From IMG/VR virus record IMGVR_UViG_3300034198_009148, positions 1 to 51,883 of that record: 51,883 bases of DNA. The stretch is one strand, 5' to 3'. This DNA is from a virus. The position numbers and the translations under genes were made by a program. Positions 18,339-25,892 of this stretch are shown one piece after another. Numbering within the stretch: position 1 is the first letter of the stretch; the number at the start of each line of letters is the position of its first letter. Under the pieces are notes generated by a model, which was given only the letters and a program-made list of their open reading frames with translations, searched no databases and was not told where the DNA came from.

Positions 18339-19633
18339 CCCAAAAGAACCAGTACGATATGTCACTGGTTCGAGCCGAATACTTCAAGCATCCCCTTTAT
18401 AAAACACTCTGGAGCGTTATACGCGGTCTTTGGGTTCGTAGTCAACCTATCGACCTAATGACCGTATCAACCGAGCTAGAGATGCAAGGAATGCTTGGAG
18501 CAGCAGGTGGTCACGTAGCGCTCGTCAAGCTTGCGTCGGAGCCATATGTCAACGTCGAGGACAGGCATATCCAAATCCTCAAAGACATTTGGGAGCGTAG
18601 GGCAACAGTCGATCTGCTTGAGAAAGCGTTGGTCGAAGCTCGTGAACCAAAAGCCAAGGTTAAGGACATCCTGCAAAGTCTCGATAAACACACGTTCGAG
18701 TTGTGTTCAGGAACTGAATCAAAACATCTGAGCAAAGAATCTGAGCTAGACGATGTGCTTGATAGCCTGCTTACACCAGACGCAAATCCGTGCATTGCAA
18801 CCCCGTGGTCAGGTATGAACAAGCTTATGGGTGGTTATCGTCCTGAAGAGCTCGTAATCATCGCTGGGAGGCCTGGCATGGGTAAGACAGCGCTTATGGT
18901 GACAGGACAGATTGCCCTGGCAAAGGATGGCATACCTTCAATGACGTTTAGCCTGGACATGGGTCGTAAACAGCTTTGGAACCGCTACATCTCACAGATG
19001 GCATCCATAGGAGTCAAAGATCTCGAGCTAGGTCGTCAGTTCGACAATGAGGAGCGGGCTAAGCTTGTCTTGGCAGCTAGCGATCTTAAAGTTATGCCAC
19101 TATGGGTAGATACCTATCCATACCGTACAATTTCGGACATCCGCATGATGGTACGGCAAATGGTTATGAAGCATCAGATCAAAGTTGTCTTCATAGATCA
19201 CATCGGCAAAATCCTGCCAGACAAGTCAGGCTCACGGGAGCAGGAAGTTTCTGGCATTGTACAGTCACTAAAGTCGTTGTCGAAGGAGTTTGGGATCACG
19301 ATTGTAGCTATGGCACAACTTAACCGTGGCGTAGAGTACAGAGAAGACAAGCGTCCAATGATTAGCGACCTACGTGAATCAGGAGCTATTGAGCAGGAAG
19401 CAGACATCGTACTGCTAGCCTTTCGTCCTGAATACTACCAAATGGATACATTCCCTGACAAGCTTACCCCGGCAGCCAACACAATGGAACTTATAGCAGG
19501 CAAGGTGCGTAACGGACCTACTGGCTCTGCACTCCTACGGTTTAATGGCGCTATCACTAAGCTAGAAGAAATGCCACCACCGACAGCACAAATGGCAACC
19601 TTTGGGTTTCCATCACTATCGCTGACTAACTAA
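18272..19633 (+). CDS. dnaB-like: DnaB-type replicative helicase
   Basis: A 453-residue protein with the two-domain plan of DnaB: an N-terminal helical domain (EKLIIGGTI through about residue 115), a linker, and a RecA-like domain. Walker A is GRPGMGKTA (residues 199-207), Walker B lies in KVVFIDHIG, and the later SDLRESGAIEQEADIVLL segment is the conserved DnaB arginine/sensor region. Length is normal for the family. It unwinds DNA at the fork. No primase, loader or DNA polymerase is evident in the genome, so it probably recruits host enzymes. The ATG lies inside the nuclease gene. Confidence 0.92.
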   Translation: MDGTTVETKEIELEKLIIGGTIAQKNQYDMSLVRAEYFKHPLYKTLWSVIRGLWVRSQPIDLMTVSTELEMQGMLGAAGGHVALVKLASEPYVNVEDRHIQILKDIWERRATVDLLEKALVEAREPKAKVKDILQSLDKHTFELCSGTESKHLSKESELDDVLDSLLTPDANPCIATPWSGMNKLMGGYRPEELVIIAGRPGMGKTALMVTGQIALAKDGIPSMTFSLDMGRKQLWNRYISQMASIGVKDLELGRQFDNEERAKLVLAASDLKVMPLWVDTYPYRTISDIRMMVRQMVMKHQIKVVFIDHIGKILPDKSGSREQEVSGIVQSLKSLSKEFGITIVAMAQLNRGVEYREDKRPMISDLRESGAIEQEADIVLLAFRPEYYQMDTFPDKLTPAANTMELIAGKVRNGPTGSALLRFNGAITKLEEMPPPTAQMATFGFPSLSLTN

Positions 19634-19706
19634 TTGTTTTTGTTTTACTAACTGAACAGGACCTATTGGTTTCGTAGAACCCCGAAGATTCCTCTTCACG
19701 CTGCTG

Positions 19707-19742
19707 CCCCCTTATCATTAATTTGGTAGGGGGTATTTTTTT
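19707..19742 (+). terminator. Rho-independent terminator after the helicase gene
   Basis: CCCCCT near 19707 pairs with AGGGGG near 19733; the stem is extended by ATCA/TGGT around a short AT loop with one bulge, and followed by TATTTTTTT. Confidence 0.75.
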
Positions 19743-19801
19743 ACTTGACACGTATAGGTCAAAACGATTACCTTTGCAGGCACTTAAGCCGTGAGATCTT
19801 T

Positions 19802-19868
19802 CTATACTATACTATACTATCTATTATACTATACTATACTAATATCTATACTATACTATACTATACTA
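19802..19868. repeat. TATAC pentamer array
   Basis: Three blocks of tandem TATAC units separated by short interruptions (TCTAT, AATAT). The array is almost pure A/T plus one C per unit. It could act as a DNA unwinding element, a cluster of TATACT -10-like hexamers, or a binding array for an unknown protein. Copy number may be inexact because such tracts assemble poorly. Confidence 0.8.
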
Positions 19869-19960
19869 GTGAACGGTTAAGTAAGTGTCTTTGATTCCTG
19901 GGTTACTTAAAAATATGCGATAGGGTCCCTCCCCTACTGATCCACGTGTAGATTCCACCT

Positions 19961-19988
19961 CCCCCCACCCACCTTGACCCCCCACCCC
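19961..19988 (-). other. G-quadruplex motif
   Basis: On the minus strand this reads as G runs of 4, 6, 3 and 6 with loops of 1, 7 and 1 bases, fitting the G3+N1-7 rule. It lies about 90 bp from the TATAC array in otherwise unoccupied DNA. Confidence 0.7.
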
Positions 19989-20177
19989 TCGACTATTTTC
20001 CCAGCGTAGTGACACCTCGATTGTTAGCCCATGAACATCGTCTATACTCCCTTGAACACACAATCTATCACACACCCTTGCGTGTACATAAGGCGTTATC
20101 ACGAACCTTTTACTATGTTCCTGGCAGGTAGGCGGTAAACCAAACGTTCAGATCCTACCTTATCCCTTTTCCATTGC

Positions 20178-20189
20178 TTGTATGTATTT
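20178..20189 (+). promoter_or_regulatory. Repeated promoter-like motif, copy 2
   Basis: TTGTATGTATTT followed by GTTTCTGG, nearly identical to the copy at 14706 over 20 positions. It lies 56 bp before the ATG of the 48-residue gene. Confidence 0.5.
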
Positions 20190-20233
20190 GTTTCTGGTAG
20201 TGCTTTTACTACTAACCTCTTAGGAGTACTGCG

Positions 20234-20380
20234 ATGGAAAAGCAAGACAACACACTGCGCATGACAATCACAGCTGTTCGTGATTGGTACAACGACCAGT
20301 ACTATGGCGTTGATTATGACGTTGATGTGTGGGATGAAGACCTCGACCTTGTAATATCGGTCCTAGACGTACAAGAATAA
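20234..20380 (+). CDS. Small acidic early protein
   Basis: A 48-residue protein with TAGGAG upstream, its own promoter-like motif and its own terminator, i.e. a complete mini-transcription unit. The sequence is acidic and Tyr/Asp/Val-rich (DYDVDVWDEDLDL). No family recognised. Small acidic early phage proteins often bind host enzymes or mimic DNA, but nothing here proves that. Confidence 0.65.
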   Translation: MEKQDNTLRMTITAVRDWYNDQYYGVDYDVDVWDEDLDLVISVLDVQE

Positions 20381-20403
20381 GCCCCTAACGGGGTTTATTT
20401 TTT
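20381..20403 (+). terminator. Rho-independent terminator
   Basis: GCCCC-TAAC-GGGGT hairpin followed by TTATTTTTT, directly after the stop of the 48-residue gene. Confidence 0.75.
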
Positions 20404-20412
20404 CCTCAGTGC

Positions 20413-20424
20413 GTGTATGTATTA
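20413..20424 (+). promoter_or_regulatory. Repeated promoter-like motif, copy 3
   Basis: GTGTATGTATTA followed by GCTGACTGG, 56 bp before the next ATG and just after a terminator, where a fresh promoter is expected. Confidence 0.5.
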
Positions 20425-20468
20425 GCTGACTGGCACTGTTTTAACAACAATTTCCAAAGGTTTACATC

Positions 20469-20723
20469 ATGGCACACACATATCCTTCAAGTCACTATTT
20501 CAGTGATTCGCTCGTATGTGACGTAATTGGTGTTGTCGACGCAGACAACCAAGTCACAGTATTCTTCCCACCATATATCAGCGATGTATATATGGCGCAA
20601 GCGTTGGTCCACTACGACGACCTTAATATAAAAGCACTCAGAACAACCCCAAAGTTCTGGGATACCTTGTCCAACTGTGTAGAAACCAATGGCTCTGCAT
20701 ACCACACGTATATCCATGCGTGA
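20469..20723 (+). CDS. Hypothetical small early protein
   Basis: An 84-residue protein preceded by AAAGG and the promoter-like motif at 20413. It is rich in Tyr, His and beta-branched residues (VCDVIGVVDADNQVTVFFPP) and has no membrane segment or known motif. It forms a single-gene unit between terminators. No function assigned. Confidence 0.65.
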   Translation: MAHTYPSSHYFSDSLVCDVIGVVDADNQVTVFFPPYISDVYMAQALVHYDDLNIKALRTTPKFWDTLSNCVETNGSAYHTYIHA

Positions 20724-20759
20724 CAATGCATACACGTAGTAACGCTTAGTCGTCATTAC

Positions 20760-20771
20760 GTGTATGTATTA
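20760..20771 (+). promoter_or_regulatory. Repeated promoter-like motif, copy 4
   Basis: GTGTATGTATTA followed by a T run and TGG, 74 bp before the ATG at 20834. Its first bases also form the 3' arm of an ACACGT/ACGTGT inverted repeat (from about 20732), so a terminator for the previous gene may overlap this promoter. Confidence 0.45.
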
Positions 20772-20833
20772 TTTTTTTGGTGTTTGATACACAAACATCA
20801 CCCATTTCCCCATTTCTTTCTTAGGAGTTCATT

Positions 20834-21343
20834 ATGAACGCTTTCCTCAATCTCGTGCAAGGCGAAACTCCAGCAATGTTCGCCAATGCTTTTGGTGAAG
20901 CAGCATCTGCTATCATCGCCCGTGAGCTTAAGTATGCTACTAGCGACTTCAATCGCAAGGCATCGCAAGCTAGTGACGGCAGTCATCAAACTGTCATCCG
21001 TTTGGACACACAGAACCTCCGTGATGTCCAAGATCGTCTTTCCGTACAGCTTGCGTTAGCAACTATGCTCAATGAGCGTGGTATTGTCAACGAAGATGGA
21101 TCGCCAAAGTTGTTTACGCCAGTCATCGTGCCTTTCCACGTTGACCCAACAACCAGCGAGCCAGCTACGCAAGTACGCGCGTTCTACTTCCGTCCAGCAC
21201 CGAAGAAATTCGTTGACCGCAATGGTCAAGAGTTCAGCAAGACGCAACCGTCAACGCTGATCATCCAGTGCGAGCCATACGGCTTTGAGACAAAGTTTGA
21301 CGCAGAGTCACAATACGCTAAAAGCGTAGCAGTAGCAGTCTAA
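20834..21343 (+). CDS. Hypothetical early protein, possibly DNA-associated
   Basis: A 169-residue protein with AGGAG upstream, its own promoter-like motif and a following terminator. The N terminus is Ala-rich and helical; the C-terminal half is beta-rich with a basic stretch (RAFYFRPAPKKFVDRNGQEF). No catalytic motif recognised. Isolated expression signals and size would suit an abundant early factor such as a single-strand binding protein, but the usual acidic tail is absent (it ends AVAV), so this is not claimed. Confidence 0.7.
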   Translation: MNAFLNLVQGETPAMFANAFGEAASAIIARELKYATSDFNRKASQASDGSHQTVIRLDTQNLRDVQDRLSVQLALATMLNERGIVNEDGSPKLFTPVIVPFHVDPTTSEPATQVRAFYFRPAPKKFVDRNGQEFSKTQPSTLIIQCEPYGFETKFDAESQYAKSVAVAV

Positions 21344-21348
21344 ACAAC

Positions 21349-21383
21349 GTAGGGATGCCTAACCAGCGTCCCTACTATTTTTC
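21349..21383 (+). terminator. Rho-independent terminator
   Basis: GTAGGGATGC pairs with GCGTCCCTAC (10 bp, one G-U) around a seven-base loop, followed by TATTTTT. Confidence 0.8.
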
Positions 21384-21404
21384 CAATTGCTTGTGGAGGC
21401 TGCA

Positions 21405-21479
21405 ATGGACGGCTATGACTGGACATATGACGATGCACTCGCTATATGGACGCAAGAAGACATGGACAACCAGTTCTAA
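21405..21479 (+). CDS. Possible 24-residue peptide
   Basis: ATG at 21405 follows GTGGAGGCTGCA, a good ribosome site, and the frame ends with TAA at 21479. It is acidic and aromatic (MDGYDWTYDDALAIW). It lies between two terminators. The leader GTGGAGGCTG recurs at 21531, before a 10-codon frame (21552-21584). Either could be a short expressed peptide or a leader. Confidence 0.4.
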   Translation: MDGYDWTYDDALAIWTQEDMDNQF

Positions 21480-21487
21480 CATGTCTA

Positions 21488-21523
21488 AGCTAGTTACACT
21501 CAATGTGTAGCTAGCTATTTTTT
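21488..21523 (+). terminator. Rho-independent terminator
   Basis: A 12-bp stem, AGCTAGTTACAC with GTGTAGCTAGCT (one G-U pair), loop of five, then ATTTTTT. It separates the small early genes from the terminase. Bases 21524-21623 hold only the repeated leader and the 10-codon frame. Confidence 0.85.
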
Positions 21524-21623
21524 CTCCTCAGTGGAGGCTGGAACGACCAGCATGGCAGTAAAAGGCGCTATCTTAATGGCTTAGTGTACAAAACGCCCAC
21601 AAACTTTACCATTGACTTAACAT

Positions 21624-23459
21624 ATGGACAGAAAAGGTTTACTCATGGAATGGCTTGATAACACAGCCACCATGCAAAACAAAGATCAACAAGGTCTATT
21701 ACGGTTTCTCAAGCATTGGTACCCAGAATCGTTTTCAAAAAACTGGGCTGAGCACCATTACCTCATGACTAAACTGATGTGGGAAATGTACAACCCTAAA
21801 CGGACTGAGCGTATGGAACGCCAAGGCTATTTCATTATCCATCGGGAGGCTGCAAAGACAACACTGACAACGTTCGGCTTTCCATCCTACTTCATATGGA
21901 TGAAAGGCTTTACACCTTGGGTGAGATATGATGCTGAAGGCTGGGAAGGATCAGATACCCATGACTATGATATTGTCAAGCTACCACCACTGAATGAAAA
22001 GGTCATCCTCATCTTGTCGGAAACATCTACACAATCAGAATACTTTGTGATGAACTTGCGTGATAACATCACCACACATAAGAGCTTGCGTAATTTCTTT
22101 GGTAACAAGGAGACAGTAATCATCGAAGAAGAGGATGAAGAAAGCAAAGGCACAAAGATCTGGAGGCGTAACTCATTCCGTACAAATGATGGCACAATGG
22201 TCATCGGTAAGGGTGCTGGTCAACAGGTACGTGGTACAAACGTCTATGGCTCACGTCCTACAATGATCTTTGTTGACGATATGTACTCGCGCAACAATAC
22301 AAAGACCGAACATCGCCTTGAAGATCTTAATAGATGGCTATTTGCTGAAGTATCTAACTCATTGGACAGTGAGCATGGCAAGATATTTTGGCTAGGCACT
22401 ATCGTCCACCCAAATACGGCTGCACAGATCATCCAACAATCGGATCAATGGTTTGGTATCAACAGACCAGTCATTGGATACTTCGACTTAAAGAAGATCC
22501 TTGATGATGAATGCACTATTGCTGATGGCAAAATGCAGATACCTAGCAAAGAGCGTTGCTTCGAGCTACAAAAGACTATTGAATCACTGTCATGGCCTGA
22601 AAAACATAGCTTGTTCTCGATTTTGTCTTTGTATAAACGGGAGTTTGAACAGAACAACATTGGATATTTCTACCGTGAGTATATGAACATGTCAGAAGCA
22701 CCTGAAGAGCAGGTATTTGACTGGGATAGGCTCAAGGCTGTTGACTTTACCATCGACCAGGATAACATGATCTCGTTTACATACGACGATACGTCATGGC
22801 GATGCTTGCCTAACTTCACTATGGCTGTTGACGTTGCATCATCGGAAAAGGCTACGGCTGATGACTCTGTTATCTCTGTCTGTGGGTATGTCAAAGCAAT
22901 AGGGCAAAAACATGGCTCTAATAGCCTCCGAGAAAAGGTTTTCCCTATCATCTTGCACATTGATGGAGGCAGAGGCTGGGGTATTTACAAGGAAGAAGCT
23001 AATGGTGTGGTCAAACGCAAGGGTATCATTAATGAAATGCGTAATGTCTTAGGCAAATACCCTATTGAAAAGATCTACTTTGAGTCCAATGCTACACAAG
23101 AAAGCATACGTCGAGAGGCTGCACGTGTATTGGAGATGAATGTATTCCCAGTACTCAATACAGCTAAAAAAACAGACCGTATCAAAGCAGACCTTGAGCC
23201 TATCTGGGGTAGGTATGATGCTATTCTTTACAATAGCAAATGTCAGCCCAAGGTAGCACATATGTTTAAGCAGCTAATTGCGCTATCTAGCTCATCAGGG
23301 CATGATGACTACTGTGACTCGGTGTCTATCGCATTCAAGAAATCAGACATCAACCCACAATCATTTAGGTATGACGCTAACAGTACGTACAAAGTCGCAC
23401 AATATGACAAACGCGATGATGTATCACGCTTCGGAGCTAAGTCCTGGGAGATCTTCTGA
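21624..23459 (+). CDS. terL: Terminase large subunit
   Basis: A 611-residue packaging motor. The ATPase has a Walker A-type P-loop in HREAAKTT (residues 73-80) and a Walker B in TMIFVDDM. The C-terminal nuclease shows the usual acidic set: Asp in MAVDVASSEKATADDS, Glu in IEKIYFESN, and Asp in SSGHDDYCDSVSIAF. The deviant P-loop (REAAKT) is common in podovirus-type large terminases. The start is uncertain: 21624 has no ribosome site, while an in-frame ATG at 21645 follows AAAAGG. It lies on the opposite strand from all virion genes and overlaps the convergent downstream gene by 36 bases. Confidence 0.93.
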   Translation: MDRKGLLMEWLDNTATMQNKDQQGLLRFLKHWYPESFSKNWAEHHYLMTKLMWEMYNPKRTERMERQGYFIIHREAAKTTLTTFGFPSYFIWMKGFTPWVRYDAEGWEGSDTHDYDIVKLPPLNEKVILILSETSTQSEYFVMNLRDNITTHKSLRNFFGNKETVIIEEEDEESKGTKIWRRNSFRTNDGTMVIGKGAGQQVRGTNVYGSRPTMIFVDDMYSRNNTKTEHRLEDLNRWLFAEVSNSLDSEHGKIFWLGTIVHPNTAAQIIQQSDQWFGINRPVIGYFDLKKILDDECTIADGKMQIPSKERCFELQKTIESLSWPEKHSLFSILSLYKREFEQNNIGYFYREYMNMSEAPEEQVFDWDRLKAVDFTIDQDNMISFTYDDTSWRCLPNFTMAVDVASSEKATADDSVISVCGYVKAIGQKHGSNSLREKVFPIILHIDGGRGWGIYKEEANGVVKRKGIINEMRNVLGKYPIEKIYFESNATQESIRREAARVLEMNVFPVLNTAKKTDRIKADLEPIWGRYDAILYNSKCQPKVAHMFKQLIALSSSSGHDDYCDSVSIAFKKSDINPQSFRYDANSTYKVAQYDKRDDVSRFGAKSWEIF

Positions 23460-24191
23460 TACTATATGCGCTGCTGGCAATGCTTTGACATCTAGCTTAG
23501 CAGCCATAAGTTCATCAAGGTTATCCATTTCCATTGACTGCAACTCAGCTAAAGGTTGACGCTTATCTTGCGTTTCCAGGGCGTTTAGAGCCGTTTCTAG
23601 CGCCCATTTACGCAAACCTGGGTTAGCCCTCGGATCGGAGATAAACTCGCTTATACGGTCCGCTATGGCCTCCACAGATAGACCCTGATCTTGCAGTGCT
23701 TTCTTGAGTTTATTCATATAGCCCAAATCAGCAAATAAGTGTTGAACAAATTGTTGGTTAGCAAACATCCGTAGTATGTAATTTACTACCTGCCTACGAG
23801 AAAAGCGTGGGTTTAACTTCTTGACTGCCACTTCGGGATCTACTCCTTCATGAAGCAACTTAGCGAAGACGATATCCTTGCCATTAACACCATCAGGCAC
23901 ATCGCTGAGGACAGCTTTGTCGACGGGGAACGAGAATATCATTTGCTTGAATGGCTGCCAGCAGAATCCAGGGAAGATCATGTTATGGTGGTTCCGCTCT
24001 TTGTCTATGCACACACGACGGAGGAGAGGGACGAAGCGACCGTTGATGTCCTCCACATAGTCCCCCTTCATGGCGTGATGACGATCCTTATACCGAACTA
24101 AACGCACCTGAACAGGCACAATATCGCCTGGCTCATAAATCGTATAGGTAAACTTTACCCCATTTGACCGTTTGCGAACAAGCTCAATCAT
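23424..24191 (-). CDS. Probable terminase small subunit
   Basis: A 255-residue protein on the strand opposite the large terminase, sharing 36 bases of 3' end with it. The N-terminal half is beta-rich and basic (VPVQVRLVRYKDRHHAMKG). The middle has a DNA-binding-like helical stretch (GVDPEVAVKKLNPRFSRRQV), then FANQQFVQHLFADLGYM, and a C-terminal helical run with GLRKWALETALNALETQ. The order 'conserved helices, position-specific gap, AL-rich helix' is typical of small terminase-like recognition proteins. The call rests on this and on neighbourhood; a transcription regulator is the alternative. Confidence 0.5.
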   Translation of the reverse strand: MIELVRKRSNGVKFTYTIYEPGDIVPVQVRLVRYKDRHHAMKGDYVEDINGRFVPLLRRVCIDKERNHHNMIFPGFCWQPFKQMIFSFPVDKAVLSDVPDGVNGKDIVFAKLLHEGVDPEVAVKKLNPRFSRRQVVNYILRMFANQQFVQHLFADLGYMNKLKKALQDQGLSVEAIADRISEFISDPRANPGLRKWALETALNALETQDKRQPLAELQSMEMDNLDELMAAKLDVKALPAAHIVSEDLPGLSSEA

Positions 24192-24212
24192 GTACGGTAT
24201 CCGTATGGGTAT

Positions 24213-24224
24213 GTGTATGTATTA
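24213..24224 (+). promoter_or_regulatory. Repeated promoter-like motif, copy 5
   Basis: GTGTATGTATTA in the 70-bp divergent gap between the probable small terminase and the coiled-coil gene, 49 bp before the latter's ATG. Downstream TGG is missing in this copy. Confidence 0.5.
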
Positions 24225-24261
24225 GGGTTTGCATTTGTTTCACAATTTACTGAGGATTTGT

Positions 24262-24597
24262 ATGACAACGGAAGAAAAGGTTGAGGAACTTCGCCATAAC
24301 TTGATTACTTTTGTAGAAGAAGTGATGGCGCAGACAAAGCGAGATGGAGAAATGGTTGACAACATCATGTCTATACTCACCACACATGGTGAAGGCTTCA
24401 AGACAATGCAATCAATCTCTGACAATGTAGTAACTATGCTCCAAGAAGAAGAGCGTTTCCGCATCCGCCTTACAACACGTATGGACGCTATTGAAAGCCG
24501 TCTATCTGCTCTCGAAGCTCGATTTTCACAGGAGATGGAGTCATCAGACCAACAATCAGATAATCCTGATGATCCAAAACCAATCATCTATTTCTAA
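24262..24597 (+). CDS. Coiled-coil hypothetical protein
   Basis: A 111-residue protein. I start at 24262, preceded by TGAGGA; an upstream in-frame ATG at 24229 lies in the promoter region. The sequence is almost wholly helical and charged, with clear heptads (RMDAIESRLSALEARFSQEM, about residues 75-95), and ends in an acidic, Pro-rich tail. No membrane segment. It opens the second plus-strand operon. Probably an oligomeric adaptor; no function assigned. Confidence 0.7.
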   Translation: MTTEEKVEELRHNLITFVEEVMAQTKRDGEMVDNIMSILTTHGEGFKTMQSISDNVVTMLQEEERFRIRLTTRMDAIESRLSALEARFSQEMESSDQQSDNPDDPKPIIYF

Positions 24598-24606
24598 GGA
24601 GGCTTT

Positions 24607-24879
24607 ATGCCTATCGCAGACAACCAGCAAGTTAAAGTCACATTTCAACGCAGCTGGCAAGTACCAGGAGGCAATTCTCCTAGCGGTACACAATACCCAC
24701 CGTACATGGATTCAATCCGCTTGGAAGTTGTTGTGCCACGTAGTGACATCAATAACGCCTATGTCGAACTGAACCAAGCTGTGTTCGATGCTCGAAATGA
24801 GCTGTTCAAGTCGCTTAAGAATAAGCGCGCAAATAACCCATCATCATCATCATCATTCAACGCAATGGACGCGTTCTAA
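24607..24879 (+). CDS. Hypothetical small protein with poly-Ser tail
   Basis: A 90-residue protein with AAGGAGG upstream. The N-terminal part is beta-rich (VKVTFQRSWQVPGG and IRLEVVVPRSD), followed by one helix, then a Ser run coded by a TCA microsatellite and the ending NAMDAF. An exposed Ser linker with a short acidic-aromatic end resembles the tails of some single-strand binding proteins, but the fold is too short to claim it. No family recognised. Confidence 0.65.
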   Translation: MPIADNQQVKVTFQRSWQVPGGNSPSGTQYPPYMDSIRLEVVVPRSDINNAYVELNQAVFDARNELFKSLKNKRANNPSSSSSFNAMDAF

Positions 24880-24887
24880 GGTGCATT

Positions 24888-25316
24888 ATGGAACCCACTC
24901 CCTCAATAGAAGATGCTTGCAAACAAGTTCTTGGTGAGCAAGTCTACCGATCACTTCGCATTCATCTTATGTCAAAGTTTGCCCAAGAGTACGAAGACAA
25001 CAAGAAGTACAATGGGTGGACAAACTATGAGACATGGCTTGTCAACCTTCATCTAACCAATGACAGCAATGAGTTCTTTGAGCTGTCACGTGAAATCGAC
25101 ACTGACAAATACACCAAAAAAGACTATGCGTATCGGTTAGGTCGATTCTACAAAGAGCATTACAATAATCTCATTCATGAAATGATTGAGCAATTGCCTT
25201 ACATGATCAAAGATCTAACCAATTCAGCCTTGCAAGAAGTTGATTGGCGGTATATCGCTGAACATATTGCTGATGATTACTATGAAGACGAAGATTTCAT
25301 CAGCGAGGATGACTGA
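24888..25316 (+). CDS. DUF7249-like protein
   Basis: A 142-residue protein with the motif NGWTNYETWLVNLHLTND (about residues 42-60), a signature I associate with a small family common on plasmids and phages (DUF7249 type) and of unknown role. The remainder is helical and acidic, with a long acidic C terminus (DDYYEDEDFISEDD). It follows the preceding gene by eight bases, and the next ATG begins one base after its stop. Confidence 0.6.
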   Translation: MEPTPSIEDACKQVLGEQVYRSLRIHLMSKFAQEYEDNKKYNGWTNYETWLVNLHLTNDSNEFFELSREIDTDKYTKKDYAYRLGRFYKEHYNNLIHEMIEQLPYMIKDLTNSALQEVDWRYIAEHIADDYYEDEDFISEDD

Positions 25317-25317
25317 C

Positions 25318-25635
25318 ATGAATGTTTCCAATGTAAGCGGTCGTGGTCGTGCAACAGAGCTGTCTAATGTTTACTGGGTAGACAGAGACAGCTCTTTTCG
25401 AGTGCAGATTGAACGCAGCGGTAAGGTAATGTCACGCACATTCGCTGTTGGTGTACATGGGTCTATTGAAGAAGCTTTTAAGGCTGCTGCAAAGTATCGT
25501 GCAGAACTTCTTGCCAAATACCCACCAGCAGGCAAACCATTGCCTAAAACGGGTAATGAAGCTTGGCAAATGCTAAGCAATCATCCTCGTCGTCGTCCAA
25601 CAAGTCAGTTGCTTGAATGGATGAAGAGTAAATAA
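25318..25635 (+). CDS. AP2-like DNA-binding protein
   Basis: A 105-residue protein. I start at 25318, right after the previous stop; a longer frame from 25240 lies inside that gene. Residues about 17-62 read NVYWVDRDSSFRVQIERSGK, then a strand and a helix with EEAFKAAAKYRAELL, the three-strand-plus-helix plan of AP2/ERF-type DNA-binding domains. In phages this domain usually occurs in homing endonucleases; here no nuclease domain is attached. A basic C terminus (RRRPTSQ) follows. It could be a small transcription factor. Confidence 0.6.
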   Translation: MNVSNVSGRGRATELSNVYWVDRDSSFRVQIERSGKVMSRTFAVGVHGSIEEAFKAAAKYRAELLAKYPPAGKPLPKTGNEAWQMLSNHPRRRPTSQLLEWMKSK

Positions 25636-25639
25636 CACG

Positions 25640-25663
25640 GGGGACTTCGGTCCCCTTATTTTT
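25640..25663 (+). terminator. Rho-independent terminator
   Basis: GGGGAC-TTCG-GTCCCC, a six-bp stem with a stable TTCG tetraloop, followed by TTATTTTT. Confidence 0.9.
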
Positions 25664-25676
25664 CACAGGAGAGTAA

Positions 25677-25892
25677 ATGTTTCGACTACTGTATAAGGTA
25701 GGTGCGTACAAAGCCTGGAAAGGCTCACGTGGAGTTCATTGGGGCATACAAAACCGTATGACCTATGAGTGGACATTCCCTAAAGACAATACGTACCTCG
25801 CAGCATGGCAGCAATGCCGTCAAATGAACACTGATTACATCAACCAAATGTTTGGAGAGACCGATGGAAACACCAAAACTACCAAAGCCTAG
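25677..25892 (+). CDS. Hypothetical small protein
   Basis: A 71-residue protein with AGGAGAG upstream, directly after a terminator. It is rich in Trp, Tyr and basic residues (YKAWKGSRGVHWGIQNR). No known domain or membrane segment. The next gene starts inside its 3' end, so the two are coupled. Confidence 0.6.
   Translation: MFRLLYKVGAYKAWKGSRGVHWGIQNRMTYEWTFPKDNTYLAAWQQCRQMNTDYINQMFGETDGNTKTTKA

Larger units (their letters stand above)
19743..20233. other. Non-coding region, candidate replication origin
   Basis: No credible gene lies between the helicase stop (19633) and the 48-residue gene at 20234. The stretch contains a TATAC pentamer array (19802-19868), a C-rich tract that can form a G-quadruplex on the minus strand (19961-19988), an imperfect AGGTAGG/CCTACCT inverted repeat near 20125-20160, and a promoter-like motif at 20178. 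A TTGACA-like hexamer occurs at 19745. An easily melted AT array beside the helicase gene suggests an origin; that is inference. Confidence 0.45.

Noticed and set aside
19802-19868. A CRISPR array
   Set aside because: The units are 5 bp tandem repeats without spacers.
19866-20102. A 78-residue minus-strand open frame
   Set aside because: It is built from the C-rich G-quadruplex tract and the edge of the TATAC array, has no ribosome site and lies alone against the local plus-strand direction.
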